A stretch of DNA of 64,000 nucleotides from the NCBI GenBank assembly GCA_044463125.1, contig JBIQMS010000010.1, positions 30,502-94,501 on the forward strand. Reading direction: 5' to 3'. Position 1 is the first letter of the stretch, and each line of letters opens with the position of its first letter. The position numbers were made by a program, and so were the translations under genes. This DNA comes from CAYMZZ01 sp044463125. Lineage in GTDB: Bacteria; Bacteroidota; Bacteroidia; Chitinophagales; Chitinophagaceae. This document shows, in pieces, positions 16,375-24,899 of this stretch. A model generated the notes under the pieces. The model was not told the DNA's origin and made no database searches. It saw nothing but the letters and a program-made list of their open reading frames with translations.

Positions 16375-17586
16375 ATGGCCGCCACCCTGACCCTATCCAT
16401 TCTGGAGATCGTGTTATTGTTATTTGGGGCAATAATTCTGGGGATCACTATCCATTTTTTTATAGCCAGCCGCCGCAACCTTCGGGCCGCCACGGAGGAG
16501 ATGGAAAAAACCAGCTTCGCCCGCGACGAATGGAAACTCCGCTATTTCAACGATATGGAGGACCGGGATCGTGAGCTGGCCAAACTGAAAGAAGACTTGC
16601 AGGAGGCTGAGGAAAACAGCCGTATCTACAATATGGAGCTCGATGAGCTGCGCAAGGAGCATCGTCTCCTGAAGGTGGAGCTCGAAAACGCCCGTGAGGC
16701 CGGTGGCGACGACTCTTCAAAAGATATACGTATAGAGGAACTGGAATTGCAGGTGCATCAGTTGCAGGGCAAGCTCAACCAAAGTAATAAGGCCGAAGCC
16801 CAGCAGGCCGATCAGCAGCAGTTGGTAGAAGAATTGCGTCGCGAGCTGAAGCAGATCCGCCAGGAACTGGAGCAGGAAAGAGCCGCCAATCAACAAGTGC
16901 AGCCCCTGGCCGGAAAGCCCGACTACCTGGAACAATTGCGGCAGGCACAAAGAAGCCTGGCTGAGCATAATCAGAAAATCAACGAACTGCTTGGTAATAT
17001 TGATGTGATAAAGGAGAAGGAAGAGAAAGAGCGCGAGATGCAGCGCAACAATGAAGAACTGTTCAAGCAGTTGGAAGATATGCGGCGCGTGCTCAGCGAG
17101 AAAGAGCAGGAGATCAACCATATCAACCAGCAGCAGCAACTGACCAAAGAGATGAGCTCCATGCTCGACAATGCCTATGCGGAGTTTAATACCCTGCAGG
17201 GCAAGATCCATAAGCTGGAATCGCAACTTACTTCGGCGAAGATGATGAACCTGGAGATGGATGATTTGCGCGAGGAGCATACCCGCGTGCAGCGCGACCT
17301 GGAAGAGCAGCGCGGCAAAGCTACCCGCCTGGCCATGGAGAATCAGCAACTACAGTCGATGCTGGCCGAAACTGAAGACAAATTGCGGGAAGCCAATATC
17401 CAGCGTCAGCAATTGCAGAAGAGGGTTAGCTATCTGGAGGAGCTGAATAACGACCTGCAGGTAGTTTCTGAAACCAATAAGAAGCTGGAGAGCCAGCTCC
17501 GCAGGGTGAGTGAGCTGGAAAGCATGTTGAATGTAGTGTCGGAAGAAAGGGATCAGCTCATCCGCAAACAGGGAGGCAGTTTGTAA
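16375..17586 (+). CDS. membrane-anchored coiled-coil protein
   Basis: 403 residues. One N-terminal transmembrane helix (ILEIVLLLFGAIILGITIHFFIA, residues about 9-31), then from about residue 37 to the end an almost unbroken heptad pattern rich in E, Q, L, R and K. No enzymatic motif. The layout (short periplasmic end, one helix, long cytoplasmic coiled coil) resembles scaffold or cell-shape proteins. Similarity to myosin-like proteins would only reflect composition. Function not assigned. Confidence 0.75.
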   Translation: MAATLTLSILEIVLLLFGAIILGITIHFFIASRRNLRAATEEMEKTSFARDEWKLRYFNDMEDRDRELAKLKEDLQEAEENSRIYNMELDELRKEHRLLKVELENAREAGGDDSSKDIRIEELELQVHQLQGKLNQSNKAEAQQADQQQLVEELRRELKQIRQELEQERAANQQVQPLAGKPDYLEQLRQAQRSLAEHNQKINELLGNIDVIKEKEEKEREMQRNNEELFKQLEDMRRVLSEKEQEINHINQQQQLTKEMSSMLDNAYAEFNTLQGKIHKLESQLTSAKMMNLEMDDLREEHTRVQRDLEEQRGKATRLAMENQQLQSMLAETEDKLREANIQRQQLQKRVSYLEELNNDLQVVSETNKKLESQLRRVSELESMLNVVSEERDQLIRKQGGSL

Positions 17587-17618
17587 GTAAATTCTATTGG
17601 TTGGATAAACGCATTCGA

Positions 17619-17650
17619 AGGCCGCAGGATTCAAACCTGCGGCTTTTCTT
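17619..17650 (+). terminator. Terminator after the coiled-coil gene
   Basis: Eight-bp stem GCCGCAGG / CCTGCGGC with loop ATTCAAA, followed by TTTTCTTTTTC. Starts 32 bases after the stop codon. Confidence 0.9.
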
Positions 17651-17680
17651 TTTCATTTTTTTATTGGAGCGGCGCTTTCT

Positions 17681-17688
17681 TAATTTTG
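17681..17688 (+). promoter_or_regulatory. -7 box of pdxH; transcript probably leaderless
   Basis: TAATTTTG matches TAnnTTTG exactly and ends only 4 bases before the ATG at 17693. Transcription normally starts a few bases after this box, so the mRNA should start at or next to the ATG. Confidence 0.75.
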
Positions 17689-17692
17689 CGAT

Positions 17693-18337
17693 ATGGGAAA
17701 AGATATCGCCTCTATTCGCCGCAATTATTCATTGCACCAATTAACAGAAGCCGAAGCCGCTTCGGATCCTGTTGTTCAATTCGACAAGTGGTGGCAGGAA
17801 GCCATTGAATCGGAAATAGATGAAGTAAATGCGATGACGCTCGCCACGGCTTCTGCGGATGGGGTGCCTTCGGCGCGTATAGTGTTGCTGAAAGCCTATT
17901 CGCCACAGGGCTTTGTATTCTTCACCAATTATGAGAGCTTCAAAGGGCAGCAATTGCTGGAAAATCCCAAAGCCTGCCTGGTATTTTTCTGGAAGGAGCT
18001 GGAGCGGCAGGTACGCATTACCGGGCTGGTGCAAAGGGTAGATGCTTCGGAAAGCGACGAATATTTTTCCTCCCGGCCCGAAGGTAGCCAGTTGGGCGCT
18101 ATCGTATCGCCACAAAGCCGCAGCATCGAGAGCCGTGAATGGCTGGAGAAAAAACTGGCCGAAGTGGGAAAGCAATTTGCCGGCCAATCATTACAGCGGC
18201 CCGACCATTGGGGTGGATTTATAGTAAAACCTGTAGTGATGGAGTTCTGGCAGGGCCGGCCTTCACGGTTACATGACAGGCTGGAATATACTCTTCAGAA
18301 TGATGGCAGCTGGAAAAGAGTGCGCCTGGCCCCATAA
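17693..18337 (+). CDS. pdxH: pyridoxamine 5'-phosphate oxidase
   Basis: 214 residues, normal length. FMN enzyme that makes pyridoxal 5'-phosphate in the last step of vitamin B6 synthesis/salvage. Typical blocks: NAMTLATASADGVPSARIVLLKAY, GFVFFTNYESFKGQQL, FFWKELERQVRITG, and the C-terminal signature region EFWQGRPSRLHDRLEY. The promoter placement makes the ATG at 17693 secure. Confidence 0.97.
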   Translation: MGKDIASIRRNYSLHQLTEAEAASDPVVQFDKWWQEAIESEIDEVNAMTLATASADGVPSARIVLLKAYSPQGFVFFTNYESFKGQQLLENPKACLVFFWKELERQVRITGLVQRVDASESDEYFSSRPEGSQLGAIVSPQSRSIESREWLEKKLAEVGKQFAGQSLQRPDHWGGFIVKPVVMEFWQGRPSRLHDRLEYTLQNDGSWKRVRLAP

Positions 18338-18459
18338 AAAAAACGGGCAACCGGAAGCCATTTGTCGGGTGAAGATCAGTTGAAATTGGCGGTATTATTC
18401 GCCAATAAGCTCCGATACAAACTGCTTTCCAATTGCCAGTTACTAAAACCTTCCGCGGA

Positions 18460-18573
18460 TTATGCTTTTTTAGAAGCGCTTGCAGTAGTCTTTTTCTTCT
18501 TGGCAGGGCGTGTCTTACCAAATGAACCTTTAAAGCGTTTGCCTTTTGCCGTCTTTTTATCACCTCTTCCCAT
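18460..18573 (-). CDS. 30S ribosomal protein THX
   Basis: 37 residues, strongly basic: begins MGRGDKKTAKGKRFKGSFG and ends in a lysine-rich tail. The start GRGDKKT.KGKRF.GS.GK is the hallmark of bacterial THX, a tiny peptide that sits in the head of the small ribosomal subunit in Thermus and in Bacteroidota. Lies on the minus strand between pdxH and the HU gene. It is easily missed because of its length. Confidence 0.93.
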   Translation of the reverse strand: MGRGDKKTAKGKRFKGSFGKTRPAKKKKTTASASKKA

Positions 18574-18614
18574 AGTAGTGTGTATTTAATTAAAGCGTAA
18601 AAATAAACTATTTC

Positions 18615-18652
18615 AAGAAAAAAGCTCCGGTACCTGGAAGCACTGGAGCTTT
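18615..18652 (-). terminator. Terminator of the HU gene
   Basis: Stem of about 13 bp on the minus strand (AAAGCTCCAGTGC / GTACCGGAGCTTT with an imperfect centre), followed by TTTTTTCTTG. Lies 20 bases after the HU stop codon. Confidence 0.88.
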
Positions 18653-18671
18653 ATAGTAATCAAATTGCCTG

Positions 18672-18941
18672 TTAGAGCTTTGCAGCCAGCTCTTTACCAG
18701 CCTTGAAGCGGGCAACTTTGCGGGCTTTGATCTTAATAACTTCGTTGGTGCGTGGGTTACGGCCATTGCGGGCTTTCCTTTTGGAAACGGAAAATGTGCC
18801 AAAACCAACCAGGGTCACTTTGCCACCAGATTTCAGGGTTTTGGTAACGGCATCAATAAAAGAATCCAGCGCTTCATTGGCCTGTGTCTTCGTGATACCG
18901 GCATCTTCCGAAAGCTTCGCAATTAATTCAGCTTTGTTCAT
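18672..18941 (-). CDS. HU family DNA-binding protein
   Basis: 89 residues, the normal length of HU. Nucleoid protein that binds and bends DNA as a dimer. MNKAELIAKLSEDAGITKTQANEAL, LVGFGTFSVSKRKARNGRNPRTNE (the beta arm with the conserved R-NP motif) and KARKVARFKAGKELAAKL are all canonical. Confidence 0.97.
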   Translation of the reverse strand: MNKAELIAKLSEDAGITKTQANEALDSFIDAVTKTLKSGGKVTLVGFGTFSVSKRKARNGRNPRTNEVIKIKARKVARFKAGKELAAKL

Positions 18942-18968
18942 AATATGATTTTTTGATGTTTTTTAACG

Positions 18969-18985
18969 GCGACAAATTTAGTCGC
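18969..18985 (-). promoter_or_regulatory. -7 box of the HU gene inside an inverted repeat
   Basis: On the minus strand TAAATTTG (18980-18973) matches the -7 consensus. It sits exactly inside the inverted repeat GCGAC-AAATTTA-GTCGC, so a dimeric regulator binding there would block the promoter. Confidence 0.65.
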
Positions 18986-19070
18986 TTTTCCTATAGGACA
19001 GCCATAAATTTTTCATGAATTTCCGAGAGAAAATGCGCTGAAACCCGCTACAGGCATCACTTGTACACAA

Positions 19071-19376
19071 TCAATCCACAACCTGCAACACCGAACGGAA
19101 AGCTATAACCTTATCGCCCCAGCTACTCAGCGATTTGGCACGCAGGCTTTCCGCGTGTTCGCGGATGTACTTGTTGTAGAGTGCCTTACTTTGCGCGTGA
19201 TATTGCACGGCATAGGTGTAGCCATCGCTATTGTCCACTTCAATCATCTGCAGAATTGTGGCATGCGTAAAGCAACCCGTGCCTATCACTTCAGGTATAT
19301 GTTCCGATTGCATCCAATGCAGCCATGCATCGGCAATGCGGAGATCCACCTTGGTGGTTACGTTGTAAATGATCAA
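19071..19376 (-). CDS. DUF4286 family protein, TTG start
   Basis: 101 residues. Matches the DUF4286 pattern well: (M)IIYNVTTKVD, WLHWMQSEHIPEVIGTGCFTHATILQMIEVD, YTYAVQYHAQSKALYNKYIREHAESLR, WGDKVIAFRSVLQVVD. No ATG is present at the family start; TTG at 19376 gives exactly the family N-terminus. A -7 box (TAACTTTG) lies 17 bases upstream, so the longer open frame reaching to 19550 is not translated. Function of the family is unknown. Confidence 0.88.
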   Translation of the reverse strand: MIIYNVTTKVDLRIADAWLHWMQSEHIPEVIGTGCFTHATILQMIEVDNSDGYTYAVQYHAQSKALYNKYIREHAESLRAKSLSSWGDKVIAFRSVLQVVD

Positions 19377-19393
19377 TGCTTCTGATTTGCCCG

Positions 19394-19401
19394 CAAAGTT
19401 A
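19394..19401 (-). promoter_or_regulatory. -7 box of the DUF4286 gene
   Basis: TAACTTTG on the minus strand, exact TAnnTTTG match, 17 bases before the TTG start. It excludes all upstream start codons. Confidence 0.7.
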
Positions 19402-19501
19402 CAGGTAATGTTTTTGTTTAATCCAGGATAATCTTTTTGATGCGCTGGTAAAGAAATGAGATTACCAGGAGCGAAATTTGGTCTTAACAACATCAAGTCC
19501 C

Positions 19502-20287
19502 TCATTTCTTCTTCCCCGCACTCCATTTCAACTCCAGGTATACCGGGCAATGATCGCTGTGTTTAATGTCGGGGTATATCTCGGCATCCACTACCTGTTT
19601 TTTAAGCGGATCCGTCACATTTATATAATCGATACGCCAGCCCTTATTTTGCAAACGCACCGAAGGGAAGCGCTGACTCCACCAGCTATAGCGATGCGGT
19701 TCGGGATGAAACTGCCGGAAGGTATCGATCCAGCCACTTTCCAGAAATTTGGTCATCCATTCCCGCTCTTCCGGCAAAAAGCCACTGCTTTTTTTGTTGC
19801 CTTTGGGATCATGAATGTCTATTTCCTGATGGGCGATATTGTAGTCGCCACAGAGTACCAGTTTGGGATGTTTCTTCCGGAGTTGTTCCAGGTAAGCGAA
19901 CAATTCATCGAGCCAAACGTATTTGTAAGCCTGGCGCTCCTCACCACTGGTGCCGGAAGGAAAATAAGCGTTGATGACGCGGGTATCACCAAAATCCAGT
20001 TGAATCACACGGCCCTCATCATCGCTGATTTTATGCCCCGTGCCATATTCCACATGATCGGGTAACACACGCGTGAGGACGGCCACTCCGCTATACCCTT
20101 TTTTTTGTGCGCTGAACCAGTAATCGTGATAACCCAGATCATTAAACAGAGCATGATCCACATTAGCTTTTTCGGCCTTGGTTTCCTGCAAACAAATTAC
20201 GTCGGCGGGATTTGTTTTCAACCAATCCACAAAGCCTTTATTGATGGCGGCCCGGATACCGTTTACGTTGTAACTGATGATGCGCAT
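19502..20287 (-). CDS. xth: exodeoxyribonuclease III (AP endonuclease)
   Basis: 261 residues. Removes nucleotides at abasic sites and 3' blocks in base-excision repair. Canonical blocks: MRIISYNVNGIRAA, ICLQETKAE (metal Glu), GYSGVAVLT, NAYFPSG, LCGDYNIAHQEIDIHDPK (active Asp/Asn), RYSWWSQR, GWRIDYI and SDHCPV (catalytic Asp-His). All catalytic residues are present. Confidence 0.96.
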   Translation of the reverse strand: MRIISYNVNGIRAAINKGFVDWLKTNPADVICLQETKAEKANVDHALFNDLGYHDYWFSAQKKGYSGVAVLTRVLPDHVEYGTGHKISDDEGRVIQLDFGDTRVINAYFPSGTSGEERQAYKYVWLDELFAYLEQLRKKHPKLVLCGDYNIAHQEIDIHDPKGNKKSSGFLPEEREWMTKFLESGWIDTFRQFHPEPHRYSWWSQRFPSVRLQNKGWRIDYINVTDPLKKQVVDAEIYPDIKHSDHCPVYLELKWSAGKKK

Positions 20288-20416
20288 GACAGCAAAACTT
20301 TGCTGCCGAAAGTAGGGAGTTTTTTTTCTTTATTCAAATTCAGAAGCAAAGCGTTCAGGGCTATTCCTTTAAAAACCTTATAATCCCTTAATTTTAACGA
20401 TTCCAAACAGGCAGGT

Positions 20417-21148
20417 ATGAAACAATCAGAAAAAATTATTCCCGGAAAGGAGCAGGTTTATCTCGATGGGCCCAAGAGCCGCGGCTATGAACTGGCTTTT
20501 GCATTTCGTGTGTTCAAACAATTTATCAAGGGTTTTCGGAGCCTCCACTTTATAGGACCCTGTATTACTGTATTTGGCTCGGCCAGGTTTAAAGATGATA
20601 ACCCTTATTACCTGCAGGCCGTGGAATTCGGAAAACGCATTGCCGAGATGGGTTTTACCACCATGACGGGTGGCGGTCCCGGCATCATGGAAGCCGCTAA
20701 TAAGGGTGCCTATGAAAACGGCGGGCTTTCGGTTGGCTGCAATATTCAGTTGCCCTTTGAGCAACACCTCAACCCCTACGTGCACAAAGCCGTCACCTTC
20801 GAGCACTTTTTTGTGCGCAAGGTGTTGCTGGTAAAATATTCCTATGCCTTCATCATCATGCCCGGTGGTTTTGGTACCATGGATGAATTTTTCGAAACCC
20901 TGACCCTGGTACAAACCAAATCGCTGACGCAGTTTCCTATCGTATTGTTTGGAAAAGAATATTACCGCGAGCTGATGGAAGCCATGAACGATATGGCCGA
21001 GCGGGGAACCATTTCGAAAGAAGATATGAACCTGGTACTGTTTACCGACGATCATACCGAAGCGATGGAACACATCAAGCAATATATCACCAGCAATTAT
21101 AAAGTGCGTCCAAGGAAAAAGCTTTGGTGGTTATTCGAAAAGAAATGA
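20417..21148 (+). CDS. TIGR00730/LOG family Rossmann-fold protein
   Basis: 243 residues. The Rossmann fold is seen in ITVFGSARF, GFTTMTGGGPGIMEAANKGAYENGG and the family signature PGGFGTMDEFFETLTLVQ. Family members act as cytokinin-type nucleoside monophosphate phosphoribohydrolases or PpnN-like nucleosidases. The exact substrate here is not known. The N-terminal ~45 residues precede the core as in the larger bacterial subgroup. Confidence 0.9.
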   Translation: MKQSEKIIPGKEQVYLDGPKSRGYELAFAFRVFKQFIKGFRSLHFIGPCITVFGSARFKDDNPYYLQAVEFGKRIAEMGFTTMTGGGPGIMEAANKGAYENGGLSVGCNIQLPFEQHLNPYVHKAVTFEHFFVRKVLLVKYSYAFIIMPGGFGTMDEFFETLTLVQTKSLTQFPIVLFGKEYYRELMEAMNDMAERGTISKEDMNLVLFTDDHTEAMEHIKQYITSNYKVRPRKKLWWLFEKK

Positions 21149-21220
21149 GGACCTGGCCCCACACGGGGATCAAAGAATACTATTTGGATTTTCTATCTTT
21201 AGAAAAATAAACCCAACCGC

Positions 21221-21475
21221 ATGGAAGGCGTGGAGATCCTGGGTACGGTGGCAGGTGCCATTACTACCCTCACTTTTTTGCCACAAGTCATCAAAACCTC
21301 GCGCGACCGATCTGCCAAAGATGTATCGCTTCTGATGTTTGTGATTGCCGTGGTCAACGAAATCCTCTGGATCATCTATGGCTTTATGCGCAACGACTGG
21401 ATTATCATCCTCACCAACGCGATCCTGATGACAATGGCGCTGACGATGATTTATTTCAAATTCCGATTCAAATAA
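21221..21475 (+). CDS. SemiSWEET-type sugar transporter
   Basis: 84 residues with three transmembrane helices: GTVAGAITTLTFLPQVIKT (with the PQ motif), VSLLMFVIAVVNEILWIIYGF, WIIILTNAILMTMALTMIYF. This is the half-size bacterial SWEET that works as a dimer and carries mono- or disaccharides down their gradient. Two bases before the HAD gene, so co-transcribed with it. Confidence 0.93.
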   Translation: MEGVEILGTVAGAITTLTFLPQVIKTSRDRSAKDVSLLMFVIAVVNEILWIIYGFMRNDWIIILTNAILMTMALTMIYFKFRFK

Positions 21476-21477
21476 CT

Positions 21478-22092
21478 ATGTCGCAATTCAATACTATTAT
21501 TTTCGACCTGGGCGGTGTGCTGATCGACTGGAATCCGCAGTACGTGTTCGACGAAACCTATTTTGATTCGTTGGATAAGCGCGATTATTTTTTCAGCCAT
21601 ATCTGTACCAGCGACTGGAACGAGGAACAGGATGCCGGTCGATCTATTGTAACAGCTACCCAATTGCTGATAGCCGAGCACCCGGAATGGGAAGCGGCTA
21701 TCCGTGATTTTTATGGACGCTGGACGGATATGTTGGGCGGGCCCATCGAAGGCACGGTTGATATATTCCGCGAAATAAAAGACAAGGCGCAACACAGAAC
21801 CTATGCTTTGACCAACTGGCAGGCCAATCTGTTTGATATCGCACTGGTGCGCTACGACTTTTTGCACTGGTTCGATGGACGCGTGGTAAGTGGCGAAGAG
21901 AAAACCAGAAAACCTTTTCCGGATTTCTATAAGCGTTTATTGCATCGCTATAGCGTGGCACCCAGTGAAGCACTGTTTATCGACGATAACCTGCGCAATG
22001 TAAAAGCCGCGGAAGAGCTGGGAATAGCGAGTATTCATTTTCAATCGCCGGAGCAATTAAGAGCAGAACTCCAGGACCGAAAGATATTGTGA
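21478..22092 (+). CDS. HAD family phosphatase (YihX/epoxide-hydrolase-like subclass)
   Basis: 204 residues. HAD motif I DLGGVLIDWN, motif II LTNW, motif III around the lysine of GEEKTRKPFPDFY, motif IV FIDDNLRNVKAAEELG. Sequence type matches sugar-phosphate or flavin phosphatases of the HAD-1A3 subclass. Adjacent to SemiSWEET, which might suggest a sugar phosphate substrate (inference). Confidence 0.92.
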   Translation: MSQFNTIIFDLGGVLIDWNPQYVFDETYFDSLDKRDYFFSHICTSDWNEEQDAGRSIVTATQLLIAEHPEWEAAIRDFYGRWTDMLGGPIEGTVDIFREIKDKAQHRTYALTNWQANLFDIALVRYDFLHWFDGRVVSGEEKTRKPFPDFYKRLLHRYSVAPSEALFIDDNLRNVKAAEELGIASIHFQSPEQLRAELQDRKIL

Positions 22093-22105
22093 GCCACTGA
22101 CCGGT

Positions 22106-22792
22106 TTAACCCGGCATCCTTTTCCTGAATTCAGCCCAATAGGTATCACTCACCGGCAGGTATTGTCCGCGTATCACCACGCGCTTGCGTTCCACTGCTT
22201 CAATATGGCGCATGGAGATCAGGTAAGATTTATGGATGCGCAAAAATTCGTCGCCAGGCAATGCTTCTTCAAAACTCCGCAGGCTTTGCAGGGTCATCGT
22301 TTTGGTATCCCCATGATGAATGGCCACATAATCCCGCAAACTTTCCAGGTAATAAATATCCTGCAGGTTAATTTTCAGGATCCGGTATTCGGATTTTACA
22401 AAAATGTATTCTTTTGGCTTGGGGCTTTCTGTAATCGTGGCGCCAATCCGCTCACGGGCTTTTTGCACCGCCGCCAGGAATCTTTCTTTGGAAAACGGCT
22501 TTAGGAGATAATCCACCACATCCAGATCAAATGCCTGCAGGGCATATTCATCATACGCGGTGGTAAGGATCACTTTGCATTTCCCATTCAGAATTTTCAT
22601 GAACTGAATCCCCGACAGTTCTGGCATCTGGATGTCGAGAAAAACAAGGTCTGCTTTTCCTTCCTGTGCCAGGTGCAGGGCCGTGAATACATCCGTTCCG
22701 GCTGATACGATTTCCAGGTCAGGCACCGACGCCGCATACTCGGTGAGCAGCTGCACGGCAAGGGGTTCATCGTCTATTATCAGGCAGGTCAT
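22106..22792 (-). CDS. LytTR family response regulator
   Basis: 228 residues. Receiver domain (CLIIDDEPLAVQLL; phospho-acceptor Asp in LVFLDIQMPELSG; KPFSKERFL) followed by a LytTR DNA-binding domain (EYIFVKSEYRILKINLQDIYYLESLRDYVAIH...FLRIHKSYLISMRHIEAV). LytTR proteins bind direct repeats about 21 bp apart; such repeats are present at 23883-23960. Start codon touches the stop of the kinase gene (TGAATG). Confidence 0.95.
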   Translation of the reverse strand: MTCLIIDDEPLAVQLLTEYAASVPDLEIVSAGTDVFTALHLAQEGKADLVFLDIQMPELSGIQFMKILNGKCKVILTTAYDEYALQAFDLDVVDYLLKPFSKERFLAAVQKARERIGATITESPKPKEYIFVKSEYRILKINLQDIYYLESLRDYVAIHHGDTKTMTLQSLRSFEEALPGDEFLRIHKSYLISMRHIEAVERKRVVIRGQYLPVSDTYWAEFRKRMPG

Positions 22793-23845
22793 TCAGGAGT
22801 TTTGATGTGAATGTTTTGGAAATTGGGACTCTCCGGTTCTGATTTCCAGCTTTGCGGAATAGGTATTGTCGCCTATGTCTATTTTCAGCTGATGGGTACC
22901 CGGGAAAAGCAATTGCAGCCTTCGGCGAAGGTTCTCGATGCCGATACCGCCGGCACTGTCTTTTTGCTGTCGGCCTATCGCGTTGCTGATTTCAAAGCAA
23001 AACTTTTCATTGTCACCGGCCATGTGGATAGCGAGCGGTTGCTGTTGAAAATCGCCATGTTTGAAGGCATTTTCCACGAAGGGAATCAGCAGGTAGGGCG
23101 GAATCTGCCATTCTTTCCAATTGCCTTCCTGCTTTAAATGAACCTGAACAGGATAGGGAAATCTTAACTGCTGGAGGGAGATGAAGTTTTCGCAATGCGC
23201 CCATTCTTTTTCGAGCTCCACCATTTCATTCTTCTCATACAACATATAGCGCATCAGCTCCGACAACTGCAGCATGGCCTGTGGCGCTTCCTTCGCCTGC
23301 CGGTATACGAGCGAATAAATATTATTGAGAGTGTTGAATAAGAAATGAGGATGGATCTGTGAGCGAAGAAACTGTAATTCGGCTTCACGGTTTTTCTGCA
23401 GCAACTCCTGCTGCCGCTTTTGCTGCATCAGTTGGGCATCGAGCAGGTAAAGCAATGTACCGAGCGTTATATAGATGAGTGCGTAATAAATATTATCGAG
23501 CAGATAATAAATCCACGAAACATTTGGGCGGTAATTGCGTGCCTGAAACAGGAGCGAAGCCAGCCATTCTTCGAGCATATAGCGGGTGAGTACAAAAGCA
23601 AGGATCAGACCCAATACGCCCGGCAGTATCCAGCCATAACGTCGTTGGGGCAGTATCTTTTTCCATACCTGTCTGCAAAGTAGAAAAGTGATCAGGGCAT
23701 AAATGACTTGCGAAATATGAAATGGCGATAGTGCCTGTTTCCAGGTAATGGGTTGGTTGTATTTGACAGCATTGATTAAATCAAGCCCCCAAATCATCAT
23801 AAACAACACAACGATATAGCTGATAATTCGCTGATTGCGACTCAT
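22793..23845 (-). CDS. LytS-like sensor histidine kinase
   Basis: 350 residues. Four transmembrane helices in the first ~150 residues (IVVLFMMIWGLDLI, ISQVIYALITFLL, ILPGVLGLILAFVLTRYML, IYYALIYITLGTLLYLL), no extracellular domain, then a coiled linker and the His_kinase domain with LRSQIHPHFLFNTLNNIYSLVYRQ (phospho-His) and an ATPase part with PYLLIPFVENAFKHG and GIGIENLRRRL. Partner of the LytTR regulator just downstream. Confidence 0.94.
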   Translation of the reverse strand: MSRNQRIISYIVVLFMMIWGLDLINAVKYNQPITWKQALSPFHISQVIYALITFLLCRQVWKKILPQRRYGWILPGVLGLILAFVLTRYMLEEWLASLLFQARNYRPNVSWIYYLLDNIYYALIYITLGTLLYLLDAQLMQQKRQQELLQKNREAELQFLRSQIHPHFLFNTLNNIYSLVYRQAKEAPQAMLQLSELMRYMLYEKNEMVELEKEWAHCENFISLQQLRFPYPVQVHLKQEGNWKEWQIPPYLLIPFVENAFKHGDFQQQPLAIHMAGDNEKFCFEISNAIGRQQKDSAGGIGIENLRRRLQLLFPGTHQLKIDIGDNTYSAKLEIRTGESQFPKHSHQNS

Positions 23846-23882
23846 GGCACTAAGTTAATTGCTTCGCTGGGAGGAATCATGG

Positions 23883-23960
23883 TTTTGTCTGCAAACCGGT
23901 TGCTTTTGTCTGCCTGTGCGGGATCAGGTATTGGCAGACAAGAGAAAGCCACTGGCAGAT
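23883..23960. promoter_or_regulatory. Four-copy LytTR-type binding region
   Basis: TTTTGTCTGC at 23883 and again at 23904 (21 bp apart), followed by the inverted version GGCAGACA at 23933 and GGCAGAT at 23954 (again 21 bp apart). Direct repeats spaced two helical turns apart are the known LytTR site architecture. The region lies between the divergent lytS gene (start 23845) and the gene at 24012, so the response regulator probably controls one or both. Confidence 0.7.
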
Positions 23961-24011
23961 TTGAGTTTTATCCGCCGCCGGTAAGGGACAATTTTGAGAA
24001 AAATTACCATT

Positions 24012-24890
24012 ATGCGCAACTTAATTATCCTCGTTATTAGCCTGTTCTGTGCTCAGCAGGGCATGGCACAAAATCCTGACTGGAAAAAAATTAAAGAAGC
24101 TAATGCCGACAAAATTTTAATGAGTGGGCCGCGGAAGCCTACCAAAGTTCTGCTTTTGGGCACCTTCCATTTCGCTTATCCTAATCTGGATGGGCATAAG
24201 ACGGATTCCGCCAATTTCGTGAATGTATTGTCGCCTCAAAGGCAGAAGGAAATGGCGGAGTTGGCCGAAGTGGTTCGCCGCTTCAAACCTACGCGGATGT
24301 ATGTGGAATCATTTCGCCAGGCTTATCATGATTCGCTCTATGGGGCTTATAGAGCAGGGAAATATGACCTTGGTCGAAACGAGATTTTTCAGATCGGCTA
24401 CCGCGTGGCGGGTATGATGAATATGGATAAAGTGTATTGCGTGGATGCTTCCAATTTCATGAGTGAAAATGCACAGCGCTTCGCCTTTATCGATAGTATG
24501 TGGAATGCACCAAAGTCGAACCGGGAGCGGGATGCATACTGGAGCCGCCTCTATAAGAAGATGTATGATTTGGGCGATTCGTTGAATAAGGAGCTTACGA
24601 TGCTGGAAAACTTTTTATTGATGGCCGAGCCTATCACGCAGCGAAGGATGCATGGGGCTTATATGGTGGGTGGATTCAATACCAAAGACCATAGTGGCCC
24701 CGACGGGCTCTCTATGTGGTGGTATAGCCGCAACCTGCGAATCTTCAACAATATTCTCAATACCAGCCCTGCGGGTGAAGACAGGATTGTTGTTCTTTTC
24801 GGCAATGGGCATGCTCCTATACTTCGGCACTGCTTTGAAGCAAGTCCAGAATTTGAATTGGTGGAATTGAAGGATTTGTTGGAAAAATGA
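24012..24890 (+). CDS. secreted DUF5694-like protein (TraB/TIKI-type fold suspected)
   Basis: 292 residues. ATG at 24012 starts a signal peptide (NLIILVISLFCAQQGMAQ). Mature part: KVLLLGTFHFAYPN near the start, 'FKPTRMYVESF' in the middle and 'IVVLFGNGHAPILRHCFEASPEFELV' at the end. The GTFHF ... VE ... GNGHAP pattern (His, Glu, His) is the layout of TraB/Tiki-type metalloproteins and of DUF5694. Facing lytS across putative LytTR sites; likely a regulated cell-envelope enzyme, which is an inference. Confidence 0.75.
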   Translation: MRNLIILVISLFCAQQGMAQNPDWKKIKEANADKILMSGPRKPTKVLLLGTFHFAYPNLDGHKTDSANFVNVLSPQRQKEMAELAEVVRRFKPTRMYVESFRQAYHDSLYGAYRAGKYDLGRNEIFQIGYRVAGMMNMDKVYCVDASNFMSENAQRFAFIDSMWNAPKSNRERDAYWSRLYKKMYDLGDSLNKELTMLENFLLMAEPITQRRMHGAYMVGGFNTKDHSGPDGLSMWWYSRNLRIFNNILNTSPAGEDRIVVLFGNGHAPILRHCFEASPEFELVELKDLLEK

Positions 24891-24899
24891 TGAGGGCAT

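Noticed and set aside
21183..21201. TTTG and TATCTTTA upstream of the SemiSWEET gene as a promoter
   Set aside because: The two boxes are only 7 bp apart instead of about 20, and the octamer lacks the final G, so the match is not convincing.
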